DNA from: Imhoffiella purpurea
GTDB taxonomy: Bacteria; Pseudomonadota; Gammaproteobacteria; Chromatiales; Chromatiaceae
NCBI RefSeq assembly: GCF_000585215.1
Contig: NZ_AONC01000003.1
Span: 58,815 to 122,814 of the forward strand
Reading direction: 5' to 3'
Length of the DNA stretch: 64,000 nucleotides
Positions within the stretch are counted from its first letter, which is position 1, and each line of letters begins with the position of its first letter. The position numbers were made by a program, and so were the translations under genes. Shown piece after piece: positions 30,499 through 42,253 of the stretch. The notes beneath the pieces were generated by a model, which was given only the letters and a program-made list of their open reading frames with translations, did not search any database and had not been told where the DNA came from.

Positions 30499-30756
30499 AT
30501 GGACCATCAATCCAAGACCTATACCGACGATCAAGGACAGCCCCTCCCTGATCAGCGAACGAGTCTCCAGGTTCGACAGGTGTTCGACGAAGCCTGGAAG
30601 CTGCTCGAGCCGATGCTCGACAAGCAGGGCGTCAAAGAGCCGGCATCCGGTTTCATGCTCGTCCAGGAACTGCGCAACGAATTCCCCCAGCTCTCGGCCG
30701 CCGACCGGCACCTGCTCATCTCGACCATCATGCGGATGTACGTCAGCAGGCGTTAG
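30499..30756 (+). CDS. Small hypothetical protein, 85 residues
   Basis: A soluble, mostly helical 85-residue protein (MDHQSKTYTDDQGQPLPD) without signal or cysteines. Two amphipathic helices are likely around residues 22-42 and 50-82 (FMLVQELRNEFPQLSAADRHLLISTIMRMYVS). GAAAGG lies about 14 bases before the ATG. It follows cobL by 71 bases and precedes yaeQ by 89 bases on the same strand. I do not recognise a family and assign no function. Confidence 0.6.
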   Translation: MDHQSKTYTDDQGQPLPDQRTSLQVRQVFDEAWKLLEPMLDKQGVKEPASGFMLVQELRNEFPQLSAADRHLLISTIMRMYVSRR

Positions 30757-30845
30757 GCAAAAAATTTTCCCGCATCTCGGCCTCGCGAAACCCGGCTTCG
30801 CCAACTCCATGCCCAGGCCGAACCGGGACACGTCAGGATCGAGCC

Positions 30846-31397
30846 ATGGCCCTCAAGGCAACCATCTTCAAGGCGCAGGTCCAGATCTCGGATCTGGACC
30901 GTCACTATTACGAGAGCCATGCGCTCACACTCGCCCGCCATCCCTCCGAGACCGACACGCGCCTGATGGTGCGTCTACTCGCCTTCTGTCTCCACGCCGA
31001 CGAGCGGCTGCTCTTCACCAAGGGGCTCTCGACCGACGAGGAACCCGATCTCTGGCAGCAGAGCCTGAGCGGCGAGATCGAGTGCTGGATCGAGCTGGGC
31101 CAGCCGGACGAGCGCCGTCTGCGCCAGGCATCCGGGCGTGCCCATGAGGTGATCCTCATCAACTACGGCGGTCGCAGCTCGGACATCTGGTGGGAACAGA
31201 ATCGCGACGGACTGCAGCGGCTACGCAATCTGCGGGTGCTGGACCTGGACAGCGAGACGGTCCAATCGCTCGCCGGACTGGCCGGTCGCAACATGGACCT
31301 GCAATGCACCCTCGACGGCGGACAGGTCTGGATCGGCAACGCCGACACGACGGTCGAGATCACGCCGACCATCCGCCAGGACATCAGGTCAGACTGA
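30846..31397 (+). CDS. yaeQ: YaeQ family protein
   Basis: A 183-residue protein of the YaeQ family, beginning MALKATIFKAQVQISDLDRHYYESHALTLARHPSETD, with the conserved DERLLFTKGLS and EVILINYGG segments. The fold is a modified PD-(D/E)XK nuclease core, but the molecular activity is not established; the E. coli and Salmonella proteins were described as suppressors linked to RfaH-dependent expression. Full family length. It is convergent with cobB and separated from it by a repeat-B copy. Confidence 0.92.
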   Translation: MALKATIFKAQVQISDLDRHYYESHALTLARHPSETDTRLMVRLLAFCLHADERLLFTKGLSTDEEPDLWQQSLSGEIECWIELGQPDERRLRQASGRAHEVILINYGGRSSDIWWEQNRDGLQRLRNLRVLDLDSETVQSLAGLAGRNMDLQCTLDGGQVWIGNADTTVEITPTIRQDIRSD

Positions 31398-31461
31398 AAC
31401 GCCTTTCCGAGCCGACAAGACCGCAAGGAATCCAAGGGCTACGATAGAGAATATTCGAACC

Positions 31462-31490
31462 TCTTCGCGCCCTTTGCGCCTTCGCGGTTC
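31462..31490. repeat. Repeat family B copy (B2)
   Basis: A 29-base unit ending CTTTGCGCCTTCGCGGTTC, with two differences from the B3 copy. It sits between convergent yaeQ and cobB. A degenerate opposite arm (GACCGCAAGGAATCCAAGGG, about 31419-31438) may form a hairpin with it. Confidence 0.75.
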
Positions 31491-31516
31491 AAAAATCTCC
31501 TGCGGCAGACCGCAGC

Positions 31517-32839
31517 CTACCCGCCCATGAACAATGCCGCCGCGGCCTCGGGCGCCGACGGGAAATAGAGATGCAGATAGCTCGCGCGCACCGCGCCGTG
31601 CCGATAGAAGGGCTCGCCGGCCCGACCGTCGCTCTGGCGCCGGCCGAATGCGATCGGCTCGACGGGCGTCTCCATGGTCGAATGATGGAAGCTGTGACCC
31701 CGCAGCCGGCCCTGCGGCGTCTCGAGCGACTGCATGCCGAGACCGGCGAGACGCTGGCGCATCGATCCCTCCCCGGGAAGCAGGCCGGCCATCTCGGCCG
31801 AATCGCCCGACGTGTCGGTCAGCCGTTCGAGCAGATAGAGCATCCCGCCGCATTCGGCGTAGAGCGGCCGCCCCTCGGCGACATGCCGCGCCAGCGAACC
31901 CTTCATCTCCCGATTGTCCGACAGGGCCTCTAGATGCAGCTCCGGATAGCCGCCGGGAAGATAGACGGCATCGGCCTCGACATGGCTGTCGGCGAGGGGG
32001 GAGAAGAAATCCAGCTCCGCCCCGAGCCGCTGCAGCAGGCGCAGATTGTCCTCGTAGATGAAGGAGAAGGCGGCGTCGCGCGCGACCGCGATCCGCCGCC
32101 CGGCGAGCGGTCGCGGCATCTCGGCGGCATCGTCCGACGGACCGAAATCGACCGGCTCCGGCAGCTCGGCGAGGGCCGTCTCGCCCAGCCGGTCGGCGAT
32201 CCGATCGAGCCGGGCGTCCAGATCCCCGACCTCCTCGGCCTGGACCAGCCCCAGATGCCGGCTCGGCAGCTCGGCATCGACGAGTCGCGGCATGGAGCCC
32301 AGATAGCGCAGATCCGGCGGGAATCCGGCCCGGATCATCTCCTCGTGACGCGGACTCGCAACACGATTGGCCAGGATGCCGGCGAAACGCAGCGCCGGAC
32401 GATAGGTCGCGAGCCCCAATGCAAGCGCGCCGAAGGTCTGCCCCATGCCCTTGGCGTCGATCAGCGCCGCGACCGGGATGTCGAAGGTTTCGGCCAGATC
32501 GGCGCCGCTCGGCGTACCGTCGAACAGCCCCATGGCCCCCTCGACCAGGATCAGATCCGCCTCGCCCGCCGCCTCCCACAGCTTGCGTCGGCACTCCGCC
32601 TCGCCCACCATCCAGAGATCCAGCGGCCCCACCGGCGCGCCGCTGGCGCGGCCCAGGATCATGGGGTCGAGAAAATCCGGCCCCGTCTTGAACACCCGCA
32701 CACGCCGTCCGAGACGCGCATGATGACGCGCCAAACCGGCGACCAGGGTCGTCTTGCCCTGCCCCGAGGCGGAGGCGGTCAGGAAGAGCGCCGGACAGCG
32801 GCGAACGGCGGATGGGTTGTTGGAGGCATTTTCTGACAT
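31517..32839 (-). CDS. cobB: Cobyrinate (hydrogenobyrinate) a,c-diamide synthase
   Basis: A 440-residue two-domain amidotransferase. The N-terminal ATPase domain has FLTASASGQGKTTLVAGLAR and VRVFKTGPDFLDP; the C-terminal class I glutaminase domain has the nucleophile in LYAECGGMLYL and the catalytic histidine in RGHSFHHSTME. With late cobalt insertion the substrate would be hydrogenobyrinic acid. The ATG at 32839 has no visible Shine-Dalgarno sequence (the bases upstream read CGACCTCCTC), and the frame is open far upstream, so the start is the least certain part. It is divergent from cobE. Confidence 0.94.
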   Translation of the reverse strand: MSENASNNPSAVRRCPALFLTASASGQGKTTLVAGLARHHARLGRRVRVFKTGPDFLDPMILGRASGAPVGPLDLWMVGEAECRRKLWEAAGEADLILVEGAMGLFDGTPSGADLAETFDIPVAALIDAKGMGQTFGALALGLATYRPALRFAGILANRVASPRHEEMIRAGFPPDLRYLGSMPRLVDAELPSRHLGLVQAEEVGDLDARLDRIADRLGETALAELPEPVDFGPSDDAAEMPRPLAGRRIAVARDAAFSFIYEDNLRLLQRLGAELDFFSPLADSHVEADAVYLPGGYPELHLEALSDNREMKGSLARHVAEGRPLYAECGGMLYLLERLTDTSGDSAEMAGLLPGEGSMRQRLAGLGMQSLETPQGRLRGHSFHHSTMETPVEPIAFGRRQSDGRAGEPFYRHGAVRASYLHLYFPSAPEAAAALFMGG

Positions 32840-32883
32840 GAGGAGGTCGACCGACTCGATGAATCCAATGACAGTATTCGCTA

Positions 32884-32912
32884 TCTTCGCGTCCTTTGCG
32901 CCTTTGCGGTTC
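32884..32912. repeat. Repeat family B copy (B3) in the cobE leader
   Basis: A 29-base unit ending CTTTGCGCCTTTGCGGTTC, identical over all 29 bases to the reverse complement of 36065-36093. It ends 5 bases before the cobE start codon, so it fills the place where a ribosome site would normally be. Confidence 0.85.
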
Positions 32913-32917
32913 CATTC

Positions 32918-33328
32918 ATGACCCGACCCACAGCTGTCGTCATCGGGATCGGCTGCCAGCGCGGAACCGCGCTCGAAACGCTCGAAGGGGCTATCGCCGA
33001 GGCGCTGCGCAGACTGGGCGCGGTGGAGGTACGCTGTATCGCCAGCCATGTCCGCAAGGCCGACGAACCCGCACTGCTGGCGCTTGCCGAGAGGCATGGC
33101 TGGCCATTTCTCACCTACCCCGCCGAGCGCCTCGACGCAGTCGGGGTCCCCAATCCATCCGCGCGCGTCGCCGAGGAGGTGGGTACCGCCAGCGTCTGCG
33201 AGGCCGCCGCCCTGCTCGCCTCGAATGCCCCGCAACTCCTGGTCGAGAAGCTCCGCCATATCGGACCCGACGGCAAGGGGGCGACGATCGCCGTCGCACG
33301 TTGGCAACCTGCCGAGGCTCCCGCGTAG
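32918..33328 (+). CDS. cobE: CobE / CbiG C-terminal-domain protein
   Basis: A 136-residue protein equal to the CbiG C-terminal domain (AVVIGIGCQRGTALETLEGA, FLTYPAERLDAVGVPNPS, VGTASVCEAAALLAS). CobE is required for cobalamin synthesis in late-insertion organisms, but its exact role is unclear; a link to precorrin handling around ring contraction is usually proposed. The start codon lies directly after repeat B3 without a Shine-Dalgarno sequence. It faces away from cobB, so the two share an upstream region of 78 bases that is largely repeat. Confidence 0.9.
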   Translation: MTRPTAVVIGIGCQRGTALETLEGAIAEALRRLGAVEVRCIASHVRKADEPALLALAERHGWPFLTYPAERLDAVGVPNPSARVAEEVGTASVCEAAALLASNAPQLLVEKLRHIGPDGKGATIAVARWQPAEAPA

Positions 33329-33381
33329 GGACCCATGGCGGTTGAATGTAAGATCGGGTTTGCGATGATGGCGTGGCTTTC

Positions 33382-33416
33382 CATGCGGCGCAATACGCTT
33401 CGCTATTGCGCCCTAC
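33382..33416. repeat. Repeat family A solo palindrome
   Basis: A 35-base near-palindrome with arms CATGCGGCGCAATACG and CTATTGCGCCCTAC, identical base for base to 36379-36413, the right end of the full element. It sits between convergent cobE and the ABC ATPase gene, where its hairpin could end transcription. Confidence 0.85.
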
Positions 33417-33430
33417 CGGCCCTTTACCCA

Positions 33431-34228
33431 TCAGGATCGCATCGGCTCGGACGTTTCCCAGGGCACGACATATCCCTGCCCATCGTGTTCGCCCATGACG
33501 GCTCGCACACCATAGGTTCGGGCGAGATTCTCCGCCGTCAGCACCTCGCTGGGCGTGCCGGTCGCGATCAGTTCGCCCCGGTCCATCATCACCAGGCGAT
33601 CGCAGAAACGGCTGGCGAGCGTCAGGTCGTGGAGCACCACCAGGACGCCCCGCCCGCTCTGGCAGGCCGAGCGCAGAAGCCGCATCACCTGCAATTGATG
33701 ACGCGGATCCAATGCGGCCACCGGCTCGTCGGCCAGGATCAGCGGCGCCTCGACGGCGAGCACCCGCGCCAGACGAGCGCGGGCCCGTTCGCCGCCGGAG
33801 AGCTGGGTAACGCGACGCTCGCGCAGCCGCCAGACATCGGTCAGACGCATGGCCGACTCGATCGCCTCCAGATCCCCCTTTCGCGGCCCGCCGGCACCGC
33901 GCCACCAGCTCCCGCGATAGGGATGACGCCCGAGCCCGACCAGATCGCGCACCGAGATGGGCCATTGAACCGGATCCTCCTGGCTCAGATAGGCCAGACA
34001 AGAGGCACGCTCGCGCGCCGGCATGGCGCTCAATGGGCGACCCCGAAAACGGATCTCGCCGCCATGATCCAGCAACTGGGCGATGGCCTTGACCACCGTG
34101 CTCTTGCCCGCCCCGTTGGGGCCGATCAGGCCCAGCAGTTCGCCCTCCCCGATCGCGAAAGAGAGCCCGCGCACCAGCGGCTTACCGCCCAGCACGACAT
34201 CCAGCCCGGAGACTTGGAGCAGGCTCAC
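33431..34228 (-). CDS. btuD-like: ABC importer ATPase, BtuD/FecE-like
   Basis: A 265-residue ATPase. Walker A is GLIGPNGAGKST, the signature is QLSGGERARARLARVL, Walker B is LILADEPVAALDP and the H-loop histidine is in VVLHDLTLA. It belongs to the FecCD/BtuCD importer class that feeds iron-siderophores, haem or cobalamin. Its start overlaps the permease stop by 4 bases, and permease and binding-protein genes lie directly upstream. The dense cobalamin neighbourhood makes corrinoid uptake the best guess, but an iron-chelate role cannot be excluded from sequence. Confidence 0.9.
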   Translation of the reverse strand: MSLLQVSGLDVVLGGKPLVRGLSFAIGEGELLGLIGPNGAGKSTVVKAIAQLLDHGGEIRFRGRPLSAMPARERASCLAYLSQEDPVQWPISVRDLVGLGRHPYRGSWWRGAGGPRKGDLEAIESAMRLTDVWRLRERRVTQLSGGERARARLARVLAVEAPLILADEPVAALDPRHQLQVMRLLRSACQSGRGVLVVLHDLTLASRFCDRLVMMDRGELIATGTPSEVLTAENLARTYGVRAVMGEHDGQGYVVPWETSEPMRS

Positions 34229-35223
34229 AGCATGTCCCTCCGCGAGCGCAACACCAGGACCAGAAAGAAGGGCGCGCCGATGAGCGCCGTCACCACGCCG
34301 AGCATCAGCTCCCTGGGCGTGTCCAGCAGACGCACGGCGATGTCGGCGGCCAGGATAAGTACGGCCCCGCCGAGCGCGCTCGGCAACAGGAGACGGCCCG
34401 GCCGATAGTCGACGAAGCGGCGCAGCAGATGGGGCACGACGAGGCCCACGAAACCGATGGTGCCGGACACCGCAACCGTGGCGCCCACGCTCAGCGCCGA
34501 CCCCAGGATGACGAGCCCGCGCAGACGTCCGAGGTCCACCCCCAGGGTGCGCGCCTCGCCCTCCCCCAGCGCCAGCACGTCGAGCGAGGGTCCCGTCATC
34601 AGCAGCAATCCGAGCCCTGCAATGACGAAGGGCAGACAGAGCCGCACGTCGTCGAAGCTGCGATCGGCGATCGAGCCGAGCAGCCAGAGCACCATGTCCT
34701 GTACCCCGCCCGGATTGGGGGCCAGATTGAGCGCGAGCGACGTCAGGGCACCGGCCAGCGAGGTCAGGGCGATTCCGGCGAGGATGAGCGTCAGATTGGT
34801 CGAGCCGGCCTGGGTCAGGGCATAAAGAACGCCGGTCGCCAACAGGGCGAAGGTCATGGCGGCACCCGGAAGCGCCCAGAGACTGGCTGCGGTCAGCCCG
34901 AAATAGAGCGCGACCACGGCACCCAGCCCGGCGCTCGCCGAGATACCGAGCAGCCCCGGCTCGGCGAGCGGATTGCGCAGCAACCCCTGAAGCGCGGCGC
35001 CGGACGCACCGAGCGAGAATCCCACCAGCCAGGCCAGGACGACCCTGGGCAGCCGAATCTGCCGCACGATGAGGCTCTGCTCATCCGTGCCCGTGCCCAA
35101 CAGACCGGCGATCACCTCGCCGAGCGACAGGGGCGCCTCGCCGAAACACAGCGAGATCAGGCTGAGCCCCAACAGGGTCACCAGAAGGACGAGCATCAAG
35201 GAGCGGAATCGAAACTGGGGCAT
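34225..35223 (-). CDS. btuC-like: ABC importer permease, BtuC/FecCD-like
   Basis: A 332-residue inner-membrane permease of the FecCD family with about ten helices. RLPRVVLAWLVGFSLGASGAALQGLLRNPLAEPGLLGIS is the canonical stretch and GTIGFVGLVVPHLLRRFVDYRPGRLLLPSALGGA near the C-terminus is the coupling-loop region that contacts the ATPase. It overlaps the ATPase gene by 4 bases and starts 9 bases after the binding-protein stop, so the three form one operon. Confidence 0.92.
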   Translation of the reverse strand: MPQFRFRSLMLVLLVTLLGLSLISLCFGEAPLSLGEVIAGLLGTGTDEQSLIVRQIRLPRVVLAWLVGFSLGASGAALQGLLRNPLAEPGLLGISASAGLGAVVALYFGLTAASLWALPGAAMTFALLATGVLYALTQAGSTNLTLILAGIALTSLAGALTSLALNLAPNPGGVQDMVLWLLGSIADRSFDDVRLCLPFVIAGLGLLLMTGPSLDVLALGEGEARTLGVDLGRLRGLVILGSALSVGATVAVSGTIGFVGLVVPHLLRRFVDYRPGRLLLPSALGGAVLILAADIAVRLLDTPRELMLGVVTALIGAPFFLVLVLRSRRDML

Positions 35224-35231
35224 GGACGGAA

Positions 35232-36119
35232 TCAGGGATGGGCCTGACCGATGAGACTAGGCTGGACGGGAAGCGACTCGATCTGGGCGACGATCCGCTC
35301 GGCGGCGTCGACCAGCTCCAGTCCGCCGCAACCCCAGTCCTTCACCGGGACGGAGACGCTAGGGATGCGCTCCAACATCCGTCTCAACAGCGGATGACGC
35401 CCATAGGCCGAGGCGGCTCCAGGTCCAGACCGATCGAAATACCCGAGCAGAAACAGATCCGGCGGAGCCGTCACCAGACGCTCCAGCGGAAAACGGCCCC
35501 AGCCGGCGAACCCTGCCTCGGCCGCGACATTGCGCAGTCCCAGCAGGCGCAGCAGATCGTCGACATAGGTCCCGGAGCCGGCCGTGCCTCCGCTCGGTCT
35601 CAGATAGAGCACCCGATAGGGCTGGATGCGCTCGCGCAGAACACGCATCCGCGCCTCGGCATCGAGGATTCGGGCCTCGCCCGCCTCGGCGCAACCGATC
35701 CGGGCCGCCATCTCGCGGGTCGCCTTCAGAGTATCCGTCCAGGTGGTCGGATAAGGCATCGCAACGATCTCCGTCCCGCGACCGGCCAAGAGCTCGGCAT
35801 GCCGCCGTCCCGTCCAACCGGTGTAGACCAGGGCCATATCGGGCTTCAGATAGAGGAGATCCTCCACCCCGCCGCGATTCGGCGGATAGGCTAGCGCGGC
35901 CTCGGCGACGGAAGAGACGCGCGGATCCTGGGCCTGGGTGGAAACCGAGAGGATCTGCTCCGGCGCGGCGATCCGCAACAGCAGCAGATCGGCACAGAGA
36001 TTGGTGCTGACGACCTTGGGCAGGTCCGTGGAATCGGCAGCGACGGGAGCTGAAATCGGAATCAGAACCGCAAAGGCGCAAAGGACGCGAAGAATGATGA
36101 ATGACCGCTTCATGCGCAT
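35232..36119 (-). CDS. btuF-like: Periplasmic corrinoid/iron-chelate binding protein, BtuF-like
   Basis: A 295-residue solute-binding protein of the PeriplaBP_2 class (KVVSTNLCADLLLLRIAAPEQILSVS; DMALVYTGWTG; GLRNVAAEAGFAGWGRFPLERLV). This N-terminal pattern, with STNLCAD, is common to a subgroup often placed with cobalamin genes. The signal peptide is about 28 residues, and its hydrophobic core, residues 10-19 (LRVLCAFAVL), is encoded by a perfect copy of repeat B (36065-36093). ATG codons at 36119 and 36113 are both possible starts. Another repeat-B copy lies upstream in the opposite direction. Confidence 0.88.
   Translation of the reverse strand: MRMKRSFIILRVLCAFAVLIPISAPVAADSTDLPKVVSTNLCADLLLLRIAAPEQILSVSTQAQDPRVSSVAEAALAYPPNRGGVEDLLYLKPDMALVYTGWTGRRHAELLAGRGTEIVAMPYPTTWTDTLKATREMAARIGCAEAGEARILDAEARMRVLRERIQPYRVLYLRPSGGTAGSGTYVDDLLRLLGLRNVAAEAGFAGWGRFPLERLVTAPPDLFLLGYFDRSGPGAASAYGRHPLLRRMLERIPSVSVPVKDWGCGGLELVDAAERIVAQIESLPVQPSLIGQAHP
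36065..36093 (-). repeat. Repeat family B copy (B4) inside the btuF-like signal peptide
   Basis: The reverse strand matches 32884-32912 over all 29 bases. In the btuF-like reading frame it spans codons 9-19 and encodes the hydrophobic core of the signal peptide. Confidence 0.9.
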
Positions 36120-36159
36120 CCTTCGGTCTCGGAATCACAGCATAACCACACGACACAAC

Positions 36160-36188
36160 CCTTTGCGCGCTTGGCGCCTTTGCGGTTC
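36160..36188. repeat. Repeat family B copy (B5)
   Basis: A variant unit, CCTTTGCGCGCTTGGCGCCT followed by TTGCGGTTC, in opposite orientation to B4 and about 40 bases upstream of the btuF-like start. With B4 it could form a long-range hairpin enclosing the start codon. Confidence 0.75.
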
Positions 36189-36227
36189 ACCCTCTCTCCT
36201 GAACTCAAGCAATGGGTTCGCCTATCA

Positions 36228-36413
36228 GTAGGGCGCAATAGGCCGCCCTCAACAGGTGACCGCGCCGCCTTGACTCAGGTGATCCATTTCATGAGTCGCC
36301 GCACCCCGATTTTGGGGCGGCCGTATTGCGCCGTATGTGCAGGCGGACGTGCGCAATCGAAGTCTCGCCGTTACATGCCATGCGGCGCAATACGCTTCGC
36401 TATTGCGCCCTAC
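36228..36413 (+). repeat. Repeat family A, full element copy 2 (MITE-like, 186 bp)
   Basis: The element begins GTAGGGCGCAATAG and ends CTATTGCGCCCTAC, perfect 14-base terminal inverted repeats. The right end is a 35-base palindrome (36379-36413), the middle has GGGGCGGCCGTATTGCGCCG (36314-36333), which is also in copy 1. It has no open frame of its own. It fills the gap between the btuF-like gene and cobU; its right end stops 7 bases before the cobU stop codon. Confidence 0.85.
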
Positions 36414-36420
36414 GCGACGC

Positions 36421-36987
36421 TCAAACGGGGTCGCCCAGGAGCGACAGGTCGAGTGCGTAGCCGCCGGTCACCAGATAGGTGGAGGCGCAGCGCGGGCCGA
36501 GCCGACGGATGAGGTTGCCGAGCCGGTCGCGGAAGGTCCGCCCGATCGGATAGGCCGGGATCACGCCCCAGCCGGTCTCCTCGGCGACCAGGATCAGGGG
36601 CGACCGACAGCCGTCGACCACGGCCTCCAGGCGCTCCGCGCGTTCGCGCCACTGGGCGTCGTCGAGCTCGACCAGATTGGCGACCCAGGTGCCGAGCGAG
36701 TCGACCAGTAGGCACTGGTCGGAGCCGTCATGCTCGACCAGCGCCGTCTCCAGATCGGTCGGAACGCAGAGGGTCGACCAGTGCTCGGGACGGCGCTGGC
36801 GATGGATCTCGATCCGGGCGGTCCAGTCGGCGTCGTCCGGATCCTCCCTGGCGGTCGCGACATAGACGACCGGACGGCCCGACTCGTGGGCCAGACGCTC
36901 GGCCCATTCGCTCTTGCCGCTGCGGGCGGGGCCGCAGACCAGGACCGCCGAGGACGCGCTCGATGGGTTTCGCTGCGCTCGACCCAT
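36421..36987 (-). CDS. cobU: Adenosylcobinamide kinase / adenosylcobinamide-phosphate guanylyltransferase
   Basis: A 188-residue bifunctional enzyme (CobU/CobP) that phosphorylates adenosylcobinamide and adds GMP. The P-loop is GPARSGKS (residues 19-26); RPVVYVATARE and LLVDSLGTWVANLV are typical, and VAEETGWGVIPAYPIGRTFRDRLG closes the family signature. The ATG at 36987 lies one base after the metH stop codon, so translation is coupled. Residues 1-9 (MGRAQRNPS) are encoded by palindromic repeat D and have no counterpart in the family, whose core starts near residue 14. Confidence 0.93.
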   Translation of the reverse strand: MGRAQRNPSSASSAVLVCGPARSGKSEWAERLAHESGRPVVYVATAREDPDDADWTARIEIHRQRRPEHWSTLCVPTDLETALVEHDGSDQCLLVDSLGTWVANLVELDDAQWRERAERLEAVVDGCRSPLILVAEETGWGVIPAYPIGRTFRDRLGNLIRRLGPRCASTYLVTGGYALDLSLLGDPV

Positions 36988-36988
36988 C
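36962..36988. repeat. Repeat family D palindrome at the metH-cobU junction
   Basis: GATGGGT (36962-36968) and ACCCATC (36982-36988) bracket TTCGCTGCGCTCG. Sequences of this form (WGGGTTTCGCTGCGCTC) are widespread intergenic repeats in aquatic proteobacteria. Here the copy begins one base after the metH stop and contains the cobU start codon. Confidence 0.75.
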
Positions 36989-40747
<3,759 letters not shown>

Positions 40748-41005
40748 GACTATCCGTGGATCGTGTCTCGGCGCACGCATTGGGAGTGCGTGGACGCGTG
40801 GAAAGACGACAGGTGATCGAGCGACGCCGGTCCCCGATGGGTTCGGAAGACCCGAAAAGCGAGTTCGGACGGAGACGCAATCGCGCAATATCCGTCACCA
40901 AGCGTATTCGAGACCTGAACTCGAAAGAGGACGAACGATACCAGAAATGGCCGCTGCCTTCTCGCCCCATGCCCGGTTCGAGCGACCGCGAGCCACCAGG
41001 ATCCC

Positions 41006-41449
41006 TTAAACCCGAGTCAACCCCTCGGCGAGTTCGGAAGCGTTGGGAACGGGTTTGGACCGCCCGTTCTCGTCGACGGAGACGTAGGTGAAATTGGCCG
41101 CCGCGACCTGATGCCGACTCTGCGGATCGGGCTCGCGCTGGGCCCAGATCTGGACCTCGATCGTCATCGAGCTCCGCCCGACCCTGACCAGCCGGGCGAA
41201 CCCCTCGACCAGATCCCCGACCAGCACGGGCGCCATGAACTGGAACTCCTTCACCGCGACCGTCGCCACCCGCCCCTGAGCCACCTGCACGGCGATGGCA
41301 CCCCCGGCGAGGTCCGCCTGCGACAGCAGCCAGCCGCCGAAGATGTCGCCATAGGCGTTGGTGTCCTTGGGCATGGCGAACAGCCGTACGGTCAGCTGCC
41401 AGGTACGTGGGTCGGTCAGACGCGGCATGGCCGGATCGACTCTATCCAT
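41006..41449 (-). CDS. yciA: Acyl-CoA thioesterase, YciA-type hotdog protein
   Basis: A 147-residue hotdog-fold thioesterase. TVRLFAMPKDTNAYGDIFGGWLLSQADLAGGAIA contains the catalytic Asn/Asp loop of the YciA/BACH group, and VAVKEFQFMAPVLVGDLVEGFARL follows. It hydrolyses medium to long acyl-CoA in the cytoplasm. The start at 41449 is preceded by AGAGGAATC, a ribosome site formed at the edge of repeat B6. Upstream on the same strand, about 70 bases away, ends the LrgB-like gene. Confidence 0.9.
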   Translation of the reverse strand: MDRVDPAMPRLTDPRTWQLTVRLFAMPKDTNAYGDIFGGWLLSQADLAGGAIAVQVAQGRVATVAVKEFQFMAPVLVGDLVEGFARLVRVGRSSMTIEVQIWAQREPDPQSRHQVAAANFTYVSVDENGRSKPVPNASELAEGLTRV

Positions 41450-41453
41450 GATT

Positions 41454-41484
41454 CCTCTTTGCGCGCTTCGCGCCTTTGCGGTTC
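41454..41484. repeat. Repeat family B copy (B6) upstream of yciA
   Basis: A variant unit with CTTTGCGCGCTTCGCGCCTT and TTGCGGTTC. Read on the minus strand it ends in GCAAAGAGGA four bases before the yciA start codon, so its border forms the ribosome site. Confidence 0.75.
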
Positions 41485-41518
41485 GATTCTTTAAGGATAA
41501 CCCAGGCGCCTTTGGGGC

Positions 41519-42253
41519 CTAGCCGTCGAGGAGACCCAGCCAGCGCATCAGTGGGGGCAGCAGCAGGGCGCTGACGATGGCCGACAGGGCCATGGCGAGC
41601 CCCGACATGGCGCCCTCGCGATTGCCGAGCTGGAAGGCCCTCGCGGTCCCGATGCCGTGCGCCGCCGTGCCGAGCGCGATGCCGGTGACCGCCGGGTCGC
41701 GGATGCCGAGCCGGCGCAGCAGACCCACGCCGAAGAGCGCGCCGACCAGGCCGGTGAGCACCACCAGCGCGGCGGTGAGCGCCGGAATCCCACCCAGCTG
41801 CTCCGAGATGCCCATGGCCACGGGCGTGGTGACCGATTTCGGAGCCAGCGAGAGCAGGATCGTCCGATCCGCCCCGAGCGCCGCGGCCAGGCCCACGGCG
41901 CTGATCGCGGCGACCAGCGCGCCCACGAGCAGCGCGGCCAGGATGGGGATCGCCAGGGCCTGCAAATCCGCACGCAGCCGATAGAGCGGGATCGCCAGCG
42001 CGACCGTGGCGGGTCCGAGCAGGAAGTGGATGAACTGGGCGCCGTCGAAATAGATTGCATAGGGCGTTCCAGTAAGCAACAGCAGACCGATCAGCAATCC
42101 GATGGTCATGACCACTGGATTGAGCAGGGCGAGACTGCCCGCCCGCCTATGCAGCCTCAGCGCGCCGAGCCAGGCGATCAGGGTCGCCGTGAGCCAGAAG
42201 AGCGGCGTCTCGGCCAGATAGACCCAAAGGGTTTCGAAGGGGGCCTGACTCAC
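41519..42253 (-). CDS. LrgB/CidB-like membrane protein
   Basis: A 244-residue protein with about six membrane helices of the LrgB family (LGPATVALAIPLYRLRADL, LAPKSVTTPVAMGISEQLGG, GTAAHGIGTARAFQLGNREGAMSGLAMAL). The family was first tied to murein hydrolase and holin-like control and later to transport of pyruvate or glycolate across membranes. I start it at the GTG 42251-42253, which overlaps the stop of the preceding gene as GTGA; there is no ATG near the conserved N-terminus. Confidence 0.88.
   Translation of the reverse strand: MSQAPFETLWVYLAETPLFWLTATLIAWLGALRLHRRAGSLALLNPVVMTIGLLIGLLLLTGTPYAIYFDGAQFIHFLLGPATVALAIPLYRLRADLQALAIPILAALLVGALVAAISAVGLAAALGADRTILLSLAPKSVTTPVAMGISEQLGGIPALTAALVVLTGLVGALFGVGLLRRLGIRDPAVTGIALGTAAHGIGTARAFQLGNREGAMSGLAMALSAIVSALLLPPLMRWLGLLDG

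Noticed and set aside
40748..41005. A possible SAH, SAM or cobalamin riboswitch upstream of metH.
   Set aside because: I looked for the conserved cores of these riboswitches and saw none. A covariance search would be needed to exclude a divergent one.
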